The notes: generated by a model from the letters alone, not told the origin. DNA of 64,000 nt from Clarkia xantiana subsp. parviflora (GCA_036873135.1 JAPTYO010000058.1:62001-126000); one strand, 5' to 3'; shown: positions 44,757-58,890, numbered from the stretch's first letter. Program-made: numbers and translations.

Positions 44757-45355
44757 AAAATATAGATCGAACAACAATGTAATGTAAAATTATTTCTTTT
44801 TGTAGACTGTTATCAGATCCAAACTGGGACAATACTTATTTTTCCCTTAAATATCCACTACTCGGTTTGGATCAACTCGTAAAAAGTAAAATATTGGTCA
44901 TAAATATTTTTTGATTCTATAGTTCTAATGAGATTTGAGAAATAAACATATAACTAATAGATAAAAAGTTGAACCGCTACACAATATTATATTGTTTAAT
45001 ATGAAGTTAGTATATTTCTATATGTAAACTATTATACATTTTTAGTGTAAAATATAGACCGAACAACAATGTAGTGTAAAATTATTTCTTTTTATAGACT
45101 CTTATCAGATCCAAACTGGGACATTATTTATAGTATACTTATTTTCCCCTTAAATATCCACTACTCGGTTTGGATCAACTCGTAAAAAGTAAAATATTGG
45201 TCATAAATATTTTATTTTGATTCTATAGTTCTAATGAGATTTGAGAAATAAACATATAATTAATAGATAAAAAGTTGAACCGCTACACAATATTATATTG
45301 TTTAATATGAAGTTAGTATATTTCTATATGTAAACTATTATACATTTTTAGTGTT
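44757..45355 (+). repeat. ~292-bp direct tandem duplication
   Basis: The segment containing AACAACAATGTA, TTATCAGATCCAAACTGGGA and GAACCGCTACACAATATTAT is repeated directly at a distance of 292 bp. Copy 2 has small insertions (for example GGACATTATTTATAG against GGACAATACTT). Non-coding. Confidence 0.9.
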
Positions 45356-45635
45356 TTGTTGGCAAATTTTAATTGACTACCTATTTATTTAGAAAAGTTA
45401 TATGTATATATATTCAATAAGTATTTTCTATTTAATTACTTAATATTTTGTGTTTATATTGATATTTTAAATATAAATTATATTAAAAAAAATGAAAATT
45501 TTAACATTTTGAGTGTGTAGTTAGTTAATCTTGGTATAACTCTTTTTTTCTCTCGATAATCTTAGTACAACTCATTACACATAATGCACTAAAATGATGG
45601 TAGAACCTGCATTTTGTGCTATAAAAGATTTTTTT

Positions 45636-45680
45636 AATATTAGTTTTAACTTTTTTTTTTTGCCAAAGAAATATTAGTTT
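45636..45680 (-). mobile_element. Poly(T)-GCCAAAG insertion with direct repeats
   Basis: AATATTAGTTT at 45636-45646 and 45670-45680 brackets TAAC, eleven T and GCCAAAGA. Same structure and same GCCAAA sequence as the scars at 15855 and 59717, though this repeat is shorter and followed by four unmatched bases. Confidence 0.55.
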
Positions 45681-47080
45681 CATTAAAATGCTAAAATTGG
45701 TATATACTTAAAAAAAATCATATTTATTAGTTTCATCGGACGTCATTGTCATTAATTAAGTAAAATTGCATTTCTTAATATTTACTATTTTATTCTTAAT
45801 TTTAATTTTGAAATATTTTGAGAATTATATTTACTTTTTTGAAAAAAAATTATTAATATTATGAAAAAAAAAACGGAGCCCACAACAGGTGGGACCCACA
45901 AGTGGTCACCTACTTTGTGGAGTTGGAGTCCACGCTTACCAGTTACCCCACAAGCTGGTGGGCCCTTACCTGCAGATGGTGCTTGGGAGCAGGACACCCA
46001 CGTGGAATAATTCCACGCAGGTTGAACTTGGGTTTTCTGTTACTCCCGAAATTTTTTTAAAATTCTGATATTTTTGAATATTTTTTATTTTTAAATGTCA
46101 TTCTAGTTTTTAACTCTCAAAGTTGGAACCCAAATATTTGATCCAAAATTGAAACTTTAATGAATTCATAAAAAATTTAAATTTCGTTAAACAATCAATT
46201 ACATTTTTATGATTTTGTACATATTTTTTCCAAATTTATTTTAATTAATTCAGTCTAACACTTGAATCTCATTCACTGGTTTTTTCATGTCCGTATTTTT
46301 AAAAATATGAATATTTAATTTATATGTAATGCTTTAAAAAAAATTGTTCGAACATCTATTAGATTTTAGTATGCATGTGCTAATTCTATGTTCCCTCAAA
46401 TATATATGTGTTTATTCTTTTAGTTGACAAATTTAACATATTATTTGTATTTTTCTGTAATATTATTTTTAAATTATGACAATCATATTTAACAAAATTA
46501 TATGCTTATTTATATATTATGTTCGTGACCTTTTATATAATTATTTGAATACCAAAATATAAATATTTAATTTATCTATAAGTTTTTTTTTTTCAAAAAA
46601 TTATATTGTGAGTATAGAATTATGTGAGTCCCATTTTGGAAGTGGAACTAGGTCTCCACTACTGGAGAAGAGTTCCCACTTTAATGTAGCAGCATTTCCT
46701 TCTTTGGTAAGTTGACAGTGATGTGGCGGGTGAGGTAGGGGAACAAGGAAGTCACCATCGGAAGTGCTCTAACAATATTTTTCTCTAAATTGAACTTGTC
46801 GTTTAAAAATTGAATTGATTATTGAAATTTGAAACTACCCAGTACCCACTACCCACCCACCGATTTGTTGGCGGCGGCGGGATAAATAAAAGTTGGACTA
46901 ATTTTGGTAAAAAAGAAAAGTTGAGGTCCAAATCCCAATCCCCAAGTTCTGTACCCAGCACCAGCAGGCCAGCATATTTTCTCTTCCGGCTCTAGAGACT
47001 TCGGAGTTCGTCCGGAAATCTGCCGAAACCTACCAGACAGGAGAAAGTCTCGGTCTCTTGTAACTTAAACGAGCACAACA

Positions 47081-49657
47081 ATGGCGGAAACCGTCGTAAT
47101 TCAGAAGAAGGGTACAGATTACGGAAAGTCTGATTATGGGTAAGAATCCAAGCTGCTTTGGGGCAATTTCTGAGCTCATTCTGCTGTGTTCCCGTTTTTT
47201 TCTCCCCCAATTTAGCTTTGTCTCGATTTCTGGTTCATGTGATTGTTTCTGTCTGTGGTGATGATCTAGATGTGAACACTACCGAAGACGCTGCAAGATA
47301 CGCGCCCCGTGCTGCGACAAGGTCTTCACTTGCCGCCATTGCCACAACGAAGCTACGGTAAGTGTCAACTATTTCTCCATCTTCCTCTTGTGCTGTAATT
47401 TTATTTATTGATCCTGGTTTTGCCAAGTATCTATCTATGTGAAGCAAAATTTGCTGTCTTAGACCCGCATGGTTAATGACTGAGTTTTGGCATGAGAAGT
47501 GTCACAGTGTTACATTTTGTTGTATTGTCAGGTTATATACGCTAGCTATACCATCATGCATATCTATTGCAGAGATTCTGTGCCAAATCATGTGCTACTA
47601 GAGTTGCCTTTATTTGCACAGTCAATCATGCATATCTAATGCATAGATTATGTGCCAAATTGTGCGCTATTACTGTTACATTTATTTTCACACTCAAGTT
47701 ACTGACTCTATAGTGTTACTAGATATTAATATGCGTTAACTGTACAATTATGCCTACCTAATGCAAGATCAATCTTATTGTGTTATCTAGAGCTTGCTCA
47801 AGGATCCCAAAGCTCAACATGAAATTGTTAGGCATGAAGTCAAACAAGTATATCCCTCCTTTCTTCTGCTTGATTCCCTACTATTTTTAGTTATGCTATT
47901 TACTTATTGAGAAATTATGGGCTGCAATTTCAGGTTATTTGTGCTGTCTGTGATACTGAACAAGAGGTACTTAATTTTTGTTTGGCCGCTTGCCTCGTTT
48001 AAGCTTTTACTATGTTTTTCAGCATTTACGATATTTTTTCCGGTAGGTTGCTCAAGTATGTTTGAATTGTGGTGTCAATATGGGGGAATATTTCTGCGGA
48101 GTTTGCAATTTCTATGATGATGAGGTAAGCCAGAATTCAATTTCGTTAAGAAAGTATCATTCTCATTGTGTGCTGTAACTTAAAGTTCTTCTGCATTCTT
48201 TTCTCGGATATCTGAGTGGTCTATTTGTACAGACAAAGAAACAGCAGTTCCATTGTGAAGAATGTGGAATTTGCAGGTGAGCAATGTCCTGACTTTTCAT
48301 GGTTTTGCTACTTACTGTAAATTATTTTTCAATTTTATTTAAATTATAACTTAAAATTTGAATTTTGTTTGTCAGAGTTGGTGGCCGTGAAAACTTCTTC
48401 CATTGTTCAAAATGCGGTATTCCATCTTCTGTTTCTTTTAAACAGTATATCATTCAATGTCCCAAACATGATACGTTTACGGTTACGGTAACTATTAAAT
48501 TATGCATTTTAACTGAGATATGCCTTTTTGAGGATTATTATTATATATCATTTTGACTGTTGACTGTATAGTTACATGGTAGCTAGAAAGAGAAGACTAT
48601 TTCATCAGTTAAGTATAGTGGTACACCAGGAATATTCTGTGAAAAAAGAAACATAATACTACTTTTTTACCAGAACAGAAACAATCGATAAGGGGGATCT
48701 CTTGCGTCCTATTATGTACATAGAGGAATTTGTTTCAATAGTTTATGTAATGTATGCATTTGTTTCCATGTAGCATCTTAAAGCCTTGCCGAGCTAAATC
48801 CAAAATTATGATTATCTAATTATTACAGTATACAGGATCTTGCTATCAAATTTCATTGCATGGTAATCACTCATGCGTGGAAAATTCTATGAAGAATCAC
48901 TGTCCTGTCTGTTACGAGGTTTGTCTTCGGCTAATATAAATAACTCTTAGGTCTTTGATTTTCGTGTTCTAACGACTTGGTTTACCCTGGAATGGCAGTA
49001 TCTATTTGACTCGATGAAGCCCACACAAGTCTTAAAATGTGGACACACTATACACATGGACTGCTTCAAGGAAATGGCTAAACAAAACATGTTAAACCAT
49101 CTCCTCCACATGATTTCCTACTAAAAAAAACCCCCTCGGACAAATGATTGAATATTAATTTATAACCTAATTGCAGGTACCGATGTCCAATGTGCTTCAA
49201 ATCAGTTCTAGACATGGAGAATTACTGGAAAACGATAGATGATGAGGTAAAGATGTTTTAAATTATATATGTGGTGCTAGTTGAGATTTGACATGTACAA
49301 AATCATTCAAGTGCCAGATTCTTGACTGTGTGTGTTTGAAAGTTGATTTCATAACTTATATGTCTCTTCACTGCTGGGTACATAGATTGCGGAAACTGTG
49401 ATGCCAGATGAATTAAGGAAAGAGGTATGTAGAATTTGCCGTGTTTGTTTTGACTGCAGTTATTCAAGGGATATATAATATGGACACAATATCAGGTAGC
49501 CATTCTCTGCAACGATTGCCATGCTACAGGGAAAGCTCCATTCCACATATTTGGGCTCAAGTGCAGCCAGTGCAATTCATACAATACACGCAGAACAGGG
49601 GCGGCACCACAAGAAGAAAACCCTAGTACTTCTCACTTGTCCTCATCAGAACATTGA
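47081..49657 (+). CDS. CHY zinc-finger / RING E3 ubiquitin ligase, 12 exons
   Basis: Exons: 47081-47139, 47270-47357, 47791-47847, 47934-47966, 48047-48124, 48233-48276, 48376-48416, 48836-48918, 48999-49090, 49177-49246, 49386-49424, 49496-49657. All phases agree, giving 281 aa. The N-terminal CHY zinc finger is [20 protein letters not shown] followed by CRHCHNEA. Next come [18 protein letters not shown] and the CTCHY finger ([20 protein letters not shown]). The RING finger is [29 protein letters not shown] and YRCPMC. A zinc ribbon follows: [20 protein letters not shown] and QCNSYNTRR. This is the plant RZFP34/CHYR1 and MIEL1 family; members ubiquitinate targets in ABA, drought or defence signalling. 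It looks intact. The intron 7 acceptor was chosen as TATACAG|GATCTTGC to keep frame. Confidence 0.95.
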
Positions 49658-50937
49658 AATTGATTGGATGATCGGGTCGCGTTGGGTCGGGTGTGGTGGT
49701 GTCTCATGTGAATGGAATCCGTTAATGTTTGCAATTGCATTGATTGATTGCTTCAGATATTTTCATGCAACTAGGATAGGACGATGATGATATTATTTTC
49801 ACTAGTTTGCCCTGCAGCAATGACTCCCTCCCATAGATGCAGCATTATGACGTGTTTTTCAAAAATGCCTGCCTGCCTGCCTATATACATACAATTACTT
49901 CAAATGGTGTAATGTTGTGGTAATATTTTGGGTATGTGCTACATTGTTGATGGTAATGCCTACCAATGTTGGTGCTGGTGATTCAGTTTGAGGATTATTT
50001 TGGACTGAACTGAAGAATACATAAATTAGTTTTAGCGAATATTTGAAAGGTGGTGGTGGAGTGTGTGTGGTCCAATTACAGCGAGCGGTGTGGCGCACGC
50101 ACAATCTCATGAAGTTGCTTGCTAAACCAATAAAGAGGATAGGAATAATTAAGATGACATGAGAATTGTCACAACTTCTATTTCTCTAAACATTATATAT
50201 AAACGGTGAAGAAAATAATTATATGATTTATTGAATTTCTAAAATATTTTATATTCGAATAAAATAAATTAGTTAAAGTTTAAAAATATTATTAAATATT
50301 AATGGACTGACTCATCAAAAGGTGTGTCTTGTCGGAAGAAGCGAAATTGATTTAATCAAGAAGGTTCTCTGGTCTTCTTGATCTTGCGGAGCAAGATATC
50401 GGTTGGTTGGTTTTTTTTGGGCCATGGTGGACTTTGATTTGATTATTTATATTAATATTTATTATATATAAATGATAATAGTGTCTTAAAGCCAGGCAAA
50501 GCGTTTTTGTAATATTGGGTGGGTTCTAAATAATAAAAGAGGGAAAATACAAATCAATCAACTATATTTATTATATTAAATACAAAAATTGGAATATGCC
50601 AACAAATTGTCTACAACATAGTAAATTATGTAAAAAGAGGTTCAACTAACAATCTTCCATAATACTATAAAACTTTAATTAACAATGTATTAAAAAACTG
50701 AAACGTGTGTTAGAAATAACCTTATGAAATTTTCGATATATCAAAGGTAATGATAATATATATACACATATACATTTATTTTTTTTGTAAAAAAAAAAGA
50801 AGAATGTTTTTGGAGCTGTAATATTTTTTTATTATTTTTCACTTTGAACTGGGCTCCCTCAACCGAGCCGTTCGGTTGGGTTGGTAACATAAATAAAATT
50901 GATTAAATAAGGGAGAGCTGAGAGCAAAGAAATAGAA
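49658..50937. other. Spacer between CHY/RING and B-box genes
   Basis: Contains the 3' flank of the CHY/RING gene and, near 50850-50937, the promoter-proximal region of the B-box gene. No further gene is visible. Confidence 0.65.
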
Positions 50938-51300
50938 ATGACCACCGAGGCGACTGACAGAAGAAGAAGTATCCCCTTCCTTCCAGTTCCTCCTTCAACC
51001 TTTCGCGCCTCCATACCATGGCCAACTACCATTCCTCAGCACCTCCGCTCTGCGACTATTGCGGCAACCACACTGCCCTCCTCTTCTGCCGCCCTGACTC
51101 CGCCAAGCTCTGCTTCCACTGCGACCGCGAAGTCCACTCCACTAACCAGCTCTTCACCAAGCACACCCGCTTCCTGCTCTGTGACTCCTGCCACGACGCC
51201 TCCGCCACCATTTTCTGCGAAACCGACCGCTCTGTTCTATGCCACAATTGCGACTGGGAGACCCACAGCAGCGGCCTGGTCCACAGCCGCCGCCCCGTAG
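50938..51300 (+). promoter_or_regulatory. Overlapping upstream ORF of the B-box gene
   Basis: An ATG at 50938, 80 bp before the main start and out of frame with it, opens a 120-codon frame that overlaps most of the B-box coding region. If the transcript starts upstream of 50938 this would repress main-frame initiation. Its peptide is Ser/Thr/Pro/Ala-rich, as expected of a shifted reading of the B-box codons, so the peptide itself is unlikely to matter. Confidence 0.4.
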
Positions 51301-53339
51301 AGGGCTTCACTGGCTGCCCCTCCGTTGCTGAGATCTTGGCCTTTCTCGGTTTTGAAGGGTGCAATTTACCCGGTTCGCTGGACGGTGGGAAGAATATTTC
51401 TGTTGGAGGTGGAGATGATTTCTCGGATTCCTTCTTTTGGGAGGCTCCTGCTTACGTTAGCCTCGATGATTTGATTTTTTCTGATGACAAATATGATGAT
51501 TTGCCGACTATGGATGTTCCTCCTCCACCCAAGGTATTCTTTACACTTCAAATTCTTTGCACCCACTAGTTGGACCTAAGTTGATTAATTCCCCCGTCAT
51601 AATTTTCAGACTAGTTTATCCCTCCATCTTAAATCCCACAGGTGGGCTGTTTGTTAAGATTTGCCCCACATCTACCATTTCCATTGTCCTGCCTTCTGCA
51701 ATATGCAATGGCTTGGGCAACCCTAATTTTTGGGTTGAATTATGCCAGTTCCGTTAGCTCTGTTTCGGTTGTCTTAATCTTTTTGGTGCTCTGTGCAGCA
51801 GTTTTGGTACAATTGTGATATCATGTCAAAAGTTAAACTTCTGGCTGTAGATTCTCATTGCGGCTGATGGGTCGTGGTTTAGGGTTTAGTATGTTTTGTG
51901 AAGATATTTGTGAGTGTTTGTTATCTTTTTATCTCAGTTGTCTGTGTTTGGTCTGTTTGTTCCGCTCCACAACTTTAGGCTCTTGTTCTGCATCGGAAAG
52001 AAGATATTTTTCATGTGTCCTGGTTGTCATGCCAAGTTGTTTGTGAAATATCTACGAGTTGTATTTATCGTCAGTGCTTCTTGAGAATGTTTCTCTCCTA
52101 ATAATTGAGTTTTATGAATCAATCTATTGTTTAAAGCAGTGAGTTTTGACTCGGTTCTGTTATTGTAAATCCAGAACAGGAACGCCACTTGTGGAAAATA
52201 CAAGGAAGAAATTCTGCTGCAGCTCCGTTCTTTGGCAAAACTCGAAATCAACTCAAACTTTGAAAATATGGATGATAAAGCTGTTGTTGACTTGCGGTTC
52301 CTCGATGTTGAGCAGAATTCAGAGCTGGGAAAAACCAATGCTGCTTGTAATCATCATGCTGACCCAGTTCCAGTATTTGATCCTCTAGTAAGTTTATTTT
52401 GCCAAGATCTCTAATCACTGCTTTATATGTCCACTACTAGGGATGAGTCTCAAATAGGCTAAATCATATTATTATGGCCAAAACAATCCTTCGTTTTTCT
52501 GGTTTTAAAAATGATGAATTATTTGAGTTTTGAGAAATTTCAAACATGATTCAAGTAGTTAAGTCTTCCAAAACTGCAAAAAGCACTTTATAAGACATAA
52601 TTCTTATACAGAGTTGGTGGTTGGTTTTCTTTTTCTTGAGTTGTAAACTGCTTTTGTCAAATGCTGCTTGTTAATGAGGAAAGAAGATAGATGGTGGAAG
52701 GTGGGTCATAATTGTTGGTTCAAGATGTTTCTGGTAGCCACCTTAAAGGTCGTAATAAGGAAATCATATTATTGCAGGGACCAGCTGTTCATCGCTTAGG
52801 TGGTGAAGGCAACGTTAAAGATTATGAGTCGTCATTTTTAGCTAGTAACGGCAAGGAGGCAAATCATCAAGTTGATGTCAATAAAGAAGTCGATAGTGGT
52901 GGTGGTAGATATGATGGACTTGCTCAACATTCTATGAATTCAACCTTATTACCTAATTTCCTCCAAAGGGCTGCTCAACACGATCTTAATACGCAGGATC
53001 GCGAGTCTGCACTTTCTCGATACAAACAGAAAAGAAAAACCAGAAGGTATATATATATATATATCATCTTCATATATCCTACCATTTTAGACTTTAGTCC
53101 ACCCTAATCTAATCACACAGATTTTTATTTTATTTTTTCGGTTTATTGGTATATTAGAGATTAATGCCTTGTCTTGCCTGCTGCATTAGTTTGGTTAGTG
53201 TTTCAGCTTTGATGAGCTGACAAAGGAATAACATAACAGGTATGACAAGCAGGTCAGATACGAATCAAGGAAGGTAAGAGCAGAAAGCAGGACAAGAATA
53301 CGAGGACGTTTCGCAAAGATGAATCATCATCATCAATGA
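51018..53339 (+). CDS. CONSTANS-like protein, two B-boxes + CCT (COL13-15 type)
   Basis: Exons 51018-51533, 52175-52387, 52778-53046 and 53240-53339 join in frame to give 365 aa. B-box 1 is CDYCGNHTALLFCRPDSAKL, CFHCDREVH; B-box 2 is CDSCHDASATIFCETDRSVL, CHNCDWETH. They are followed by RRPVEGFTGCPSVAEI, diagnostic of the COL14/15 group. An acidic middle region leads to the CCT domain split over exons 3-4 (ESALSRYKQKRKTRR, then YDKQVRYESRKVRAESRTRI, RGRFAKM), which in this family contacts NF-Y partners and DNA. Nuclear transcriptional regulator, probably light or clock related. The start at 51018 (MANYHSS) is preferred because the B-box follows directly; an upstream ATG is out of frame. Confidence 0.94.
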
Positions 53340-56300
53340 AGCAACAGCCTTATTTCGTTATCTCACGTCATTCTGGTAACCTTTCATTTTGTTATTTAAG
53401 ATTGTTGACTCGATGACTGAAAAGATCGTAAAAGACATTTGATGTGCTTCGTTTGACTTGATTGAGAGAAAAACTTCATATAAGTTGCCACATCTGATAA
53501 TCCGCAATCTGTGAGAATTGGACCCTATAGATAGACAAATCAAGAGAAAGCAATTCCATTATATGATGGAAGTTTGCGTTTTTTTTTTTTTTTTTCCCGC
53601 ACTTTTGATTCCTGTATGTTTCTTTACCCGGCAGGTTTCAGTGAGAACAGTGAAGAGAACGCCTTCTGATGTTTCGTTACTCAGTGGAGGAAGTATAGTG
53701 TTTATGCAGTAATATAAGCTTCATTGTGCTAAAAATATTGTTCCGCGAGGATTGGCAAGATTTAGTTAGTTAGTAGCAATATAATGCACTTTTGCAGATG
53801 AATATGTATTCGTCGTCTTCTTCTACCTTTTAGGAATCCAATCCGATCATTCTACCTGTATATATATATATATAGTCTTAATTTGTAGACACCATTATCG
53901 GAATATCATGGGTGGAATCTTCGCGGCATCATCATCATCTTTGTAATATATATAATATGTACCAAAAGAATTTGTGGTCTGAAATGTGACTAAGAAACTA
54001 TTAAAGTATGTCTCTCAATTTTTGGTGATGTATAATTTTGACCTTGAATAATAATTTTTTTTGTTTGTTTTTCAATTTAATCATTTAAATTGTTCGTCAT
54101 AGTTCAATTCCTACCCCTGAATAAAATTCTCATCTTGGTCACATTTAACCATGGTTATTTCAAGTAGGACGCTCGTTTTGGCTCGAGCACGTGATAAAAA
54201 TGTTCACTTGGCCAATTGAGTAGTGATCGATTAATGGTTTTGATCGGTTCGGGTGAGTCATATGGTTCGCTCGGGCTCGTTCCAGACATGGTATCTCTTA
54301 GAAGGTGAATACGTTTGGTATAGGCAAATGCGAACTCCTAGCTAAGTGAATCGAGTTTTGACTGTCTGATAAGTTACACTTCAAATAATTGAGACTCCTA
54401 ATAAATCTGAGTTGGACGATTGTGTTTGAATTTGGAGTGAGTGAGAGCAGCTTTGACCAAAAAATATAAAGAATTCATCGACATATGCTTATTTCATAAC
54501 CCTAAACCCTAAATAGAATATATATTTTTCCCTAAAGATAGGGAACCTAATATAGGAAACTAGGTTGTTTGATCCGTAGGTAATGTTTGAATAAGTGACG
54601 TAGGTAATGCTTTAATAAGCGACAATGCTTGGTTTGTTGTTTTGCATAATAGAAACATCTCTTTGTTGGAGTCAGGAAACTGATGGGGAGGAAGACAAGA
54701 ACATGACTTCGTTCCACTCGCGACATCTTCTCTGAGGTATTTTTTTATTCTTTCCATCTATACTACACAATTGAAAATTTGAAATTGAACTCAGTTGTTT
54801 GATTCATTTAGTACACGTGGTCTGGTGATTTTGGGTAACCATTAATGAGTATTTTTTTTTTGGGTTTACCACTTTAAGTGAATGTAGGACACGTGGTCTG
54901 AGTGCATTTCTTATCCAAAATACTCATTTCTTGTGTTTAACGTGTCCTGCAATTTGGAATGCTGATTATCTCTTCAATTAGTAGAAATGTCTGTAGTTCT
55001 AAGTTCTAACTTTACCATATAGCTATTTTCTTCTAACTTTAGCATGCGGTCTCATGCGATGCCTAATTAATGATATATTTTTTCCCCACTACATGAGCTG
55101 TAAACATGAACACCTTTCCCCCCTTTATTTGAGTAGAGACTATTAATATATCTTATTTTTTAACATCTGAAAAACATTTTTTTACTTTTGATTAAAACAT
55201 CAGTAATAAATAATATATCCTAACATTTAGAAATATAATAAGCAATAATTTTAAGTTGTGTGTATGCATGTGTTCTCATGATATTAAATTTGCAATGTCT
55301 TCTCACAACGTCTTCTCATTTATCTTTTCCATGCAATATCTTTCCATGCTTAACTAATAATGAATGTTTTTATTTATGATTTTGAAATATAAATGCCTTA
55401 AGTGTTAAATGAATTTTAACATTTTTGAAAATTTCTTAAGGGTTTAGGGTAGACTATTGCCAAATCTGCATTGTTATCACAAACAAATGATACAATACTC
55501 AACATTTTGACAGATGTTTAGTAAAAGAAATCAGAGAATATAAGCTGGTGAAAATTGAATCCTATCATTTTCAACACGGTATTATTATATAAAAAAATTA
55601 GAGAATAAATGCTGTTATGTTTTATTTTGATATCATTTTCAACATGATACCATTTAGTTTGTTATTTTGTTACGTGATATCATTTAATTTGTTATCATTT
55701 TCTTAATAAAAGAAATCTCATACCTTAGAGAAAATTAAGACACGTAAGAGAATAACGTGATATTATTTAATTTGTTATAATTTTCCACATGATATAAAGA
55801 AATTGTTGTTGAATAACATGTTTGTTCTCTCATTTGTTATGTTGGGTGTAAAATGTGTTTTTTAGTGGGTTATCAGGTTTTAGTTGATTCATTAAGTTTG
55901 TCATTTGTTATTCTCTAATTATTGATTTTGGATAACTGTTATTTTCTGATTTCATATAAAGATGATTTTGTTAGTTTGTTATCATGGATAGCTGCTAACT
56001 TAGGCAGATCCAGATTATTAGTTATTTGCAACTCATAGGTCCCAAAACTTCATTAAAAATTACACGAATACTAGTAGTTATTTACTAATTTTATTTTTTA
56101 TTGGAAAATAATTTTTAAATAGTTAAAAAATTATACTCAAACATTTGGAGCAATGAATTTTTAAAAATTAGTAAACATCTATAAGAGTCACTAGTATCAA
56201 TGTATTGTTATATATAGGAATTTTTTTTAACATAATGATTAATTTTGTAAGTATTGTAATCTCTTTGAATATAAAGGAATAAATAAAAAGTAAACAATTC

Positions 56301-58479
56301 AAATCAGTGATGGATTTGCATTGTTGAACCAAGATAACACATGGATCTAAGAGCACTTTCAATGAGCAAATTTTGATGGACAATTTGTCTATGTGAATGA
56401 GAGATTAGAAGACATTTTATGTCTCTACCACTAATTGTCTTCTTCATCTTTATTCTATTTCCTCTAAATTGTCCATGTACATTTCTAACTTTATACTATC
56501 TCTCTATGTTGTATTGGTTTATTTATCATCTATCCATATTTTATTAGTTTATTTATATATTTATTATATATACATTCTAAAGTGTCTTTACCATTGTAGC
56601 CTATAGGAGATGAAGACATTTTAAATTAAAATTGATAAATGATGAGGTAGAGGTGATGTGACTCTCCTTTAACAAACTCGCATGGATAATAGTATGGCCA
56701 GATCCATCGGACGGTCCAACTTCTTCTGTGAGCTGCACATTCCCCAAGTTATCTCACCCCTTTACAGCTGCATTTCTTTACTCTATAAGTCTATCACCCA
56801 TTTACTGCTGCATCCCTTTTCTCTCTCACCCACATTTCTCTCTCAACTCCCATTTCTCTCAATCAGACTTATTATCTCGGCGTGTCAGCAGCTTAGTGAC
56901 AGGATGTGATAGGAGCAGATGAAAGAGGTAGATACATGTAATAAAGTATGTCGGCATCACTAATTGCCTTGGTGAAACTACAAGCTTATGTGGCAAATCA
57001 TTTCTCTCTATATAGCCACCTGTCTTCCCATCAAAGCTTAGATATGGCCCAACATATCAAAGCATTTGGGCTTTGCCGAAAAACAACATGTGTGATGGCC
57101 TACCTAACACAGATCTTTATAAGCTAATAATAGTTGTAATTGGCAAAAAAAAAAAAAAAAAAAAAAAAGATTAATCATATCCTAACAATTTTAATTATTT
57201 GGCAACAAAATAATAATAATTATGTTCTAAAATATATATATTATATCATCAATACACATTTATTATATTAATTATTATTTATTTAACTGATATTCATTAT
57301 TACAACAATATTTATATTGTATTTTTTTTTCTTTTTCTACAACTATGTAATCCTTATAAATCAGTTATTTATATATCTTTTTTACTTGTCTAGTTTCACA
57401 ATAAACTCAACACAAGATAGTTTTTTCTTTTGCCAAAATAAACCCTTCTTAAAAACTAAACACGAAACAAACTACTATTTTTCAAAATTATAAAATTGGT
57501 CAAACTCTTGAAATTACAAAATTTGATACAAGAGTGTAAATGAGTTCGATCCAATAATAAATACATATATAATATATATTTTTTTAAAAAGAGTATGTAA
57601 AATTATAATGGTATAATTGTGAATATATATATATATATATATTTGAGTTCATCATCAAAAGGAATATAATTCTTTTTAAATAAAAAATGATAATAACACA
57701 TGGCAAAAACGATAATTATGATGTTTAAAATCAATTCTAGATTGGATCCCAAATACACATTATTATGTCATGACTAATAGTGAAATTACACCACAATCTA
57801 AGATAAGAGAAGGGTTTTTAAAATAGACAGTTGATTTATATTAAATAAATATAATTTAATAACACGAAGTAAAATAGACAGTTTTAAGTATTAAACATGT
57901 CACATAATCGGAAATTTTAAAATTTAAAATAAACCACTAAAATTTCAATCTTCAAATAATATAATATATTATTTTAATGCATATAATTGTGCTTATTTAC
58001 TTTTAATGTTTATTTAAGTAATATTTCAATATTTATAAATATATATAGTATCATATAATTTTAATTTTCATATATTATTATAATATATTAAATACAATAT
58101 GATATACACATCATTTTAATGTTGTCTAATTTAAAATTAAATTTTCTTTAAGTATAAATCGAGTTGATGCATAGAACTGTTATCGATTTTGATTTCATTT
58201 GCGTGTTTTTAAATTTATTTCGTTAAATTGATTCGAGGTATTAAATTGTGTTTATATTTTTAATTTAAAATATTAACTTAGGTTTACTGCAAGCCACAAT
58301 TATAGTTGGGAAAAATATTTTTTCAATCAACAAATACATGAAAATGACACTATACTCATGAACAACATGAGAACTCTTTGTATATAATGTATATTTTTTC
58401 GAGTTATTTCGATCTTATACCTACAAAGAATTAATATTAATCATTATTTGCTACACTGTAAAATACATATAAAGGTCAC
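53340..58479. other. Intergenic spacer
   Basis: No gene recognised. It holds T16 near 53579-53595, (AT)n near 53860 and 57620, a poly(A) run at about 57144-57167 preceded by TTGGC, and a pyrimidine-rich stretch at 56740-56880. The 56340-56680 interval has moderate complexity but no terminal repeats that I could match. Confidence 0.6.
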
Positions 58480-58507
58480 CCGCGCGGCACGTGGGGCCAG
58501 CATCTAG
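58480..58507 (+). mobile_element. Helitron 3' terminus, degraded
   Basis: CCCGCG-CGGCA-CGTGGG can pair over 6 bp with one G-T, followed by GCCAGCATCTAG. The following base is G and not T. It resembles the other 3' ends in the window. Confidence 0.45.
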
Positions 58508-58890
58508 GATTTTATGTTTTATAAATTTAGATCAAGTCTATGACTTGATTAAGCTTAAATTAGAATTTTTGTATCAGATTTTTTCTCCCTTATTTCATAT
58601 TATTAATATCATAAATTATGGGGTGATTTAACATTATTTTTAAATTATTATTATATATAAAAACATTTTTAGAGTTTTTTTTTCTTTCAAAATGGATGGA
58701 GAAGTTGCGCTGGACAGGGAAGCATGACTTGAAGGAGACGTGGTGGGTGATGGGCGGAGAAGATAAAGATAAATCGGAAACACTAAGAGAGGCAGCGGCA
58801 GATGAATTAATGTTAACTGGATGATGCTGGTAAATTATACTTGATAGATTAACTAGGCTGATTTATGATGGATGGATGGATGGATAGATG
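58508..58890. other. Short spacer
   Basis: AT-rich on the left, a GC-richer patch at 58690-58800 without recognised coding potential, then a GATG-type microsatellite at 58866-58890 into which the hAT-type element inserted. Confidence 0.6.

Larger units (their letters stand above)
43571..47080. other. AT-rich spacer upstream of the CHY/RING gene
   Basis: Mostly AT-rich with (AT)n near 43630-43646 and 44142-44164. GC-richer patches at 44500-44640 and 45875-46030 contain short inverted repeats, for example CGTGGAATAATTCCACG near 46000-46016, but no gene. The last 100 bp hold the putative leader of the CHY/RING gene. A 292-bp duplication and a retroposition scar are listed separately. Confidence 0.6.

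Noticed and set aside
54495..54515. Telomere-like CCCTAAACCCTAAA
   Set aside because: Only about two repeats. This is an ordinary telobox-like promoter motif, not an interstitial telomere.
56340..56690. Possible MITE with an AGAGCACTTTCAATG start
   Set aside because: No matching terminal inverted repeat or target duplication could be found.
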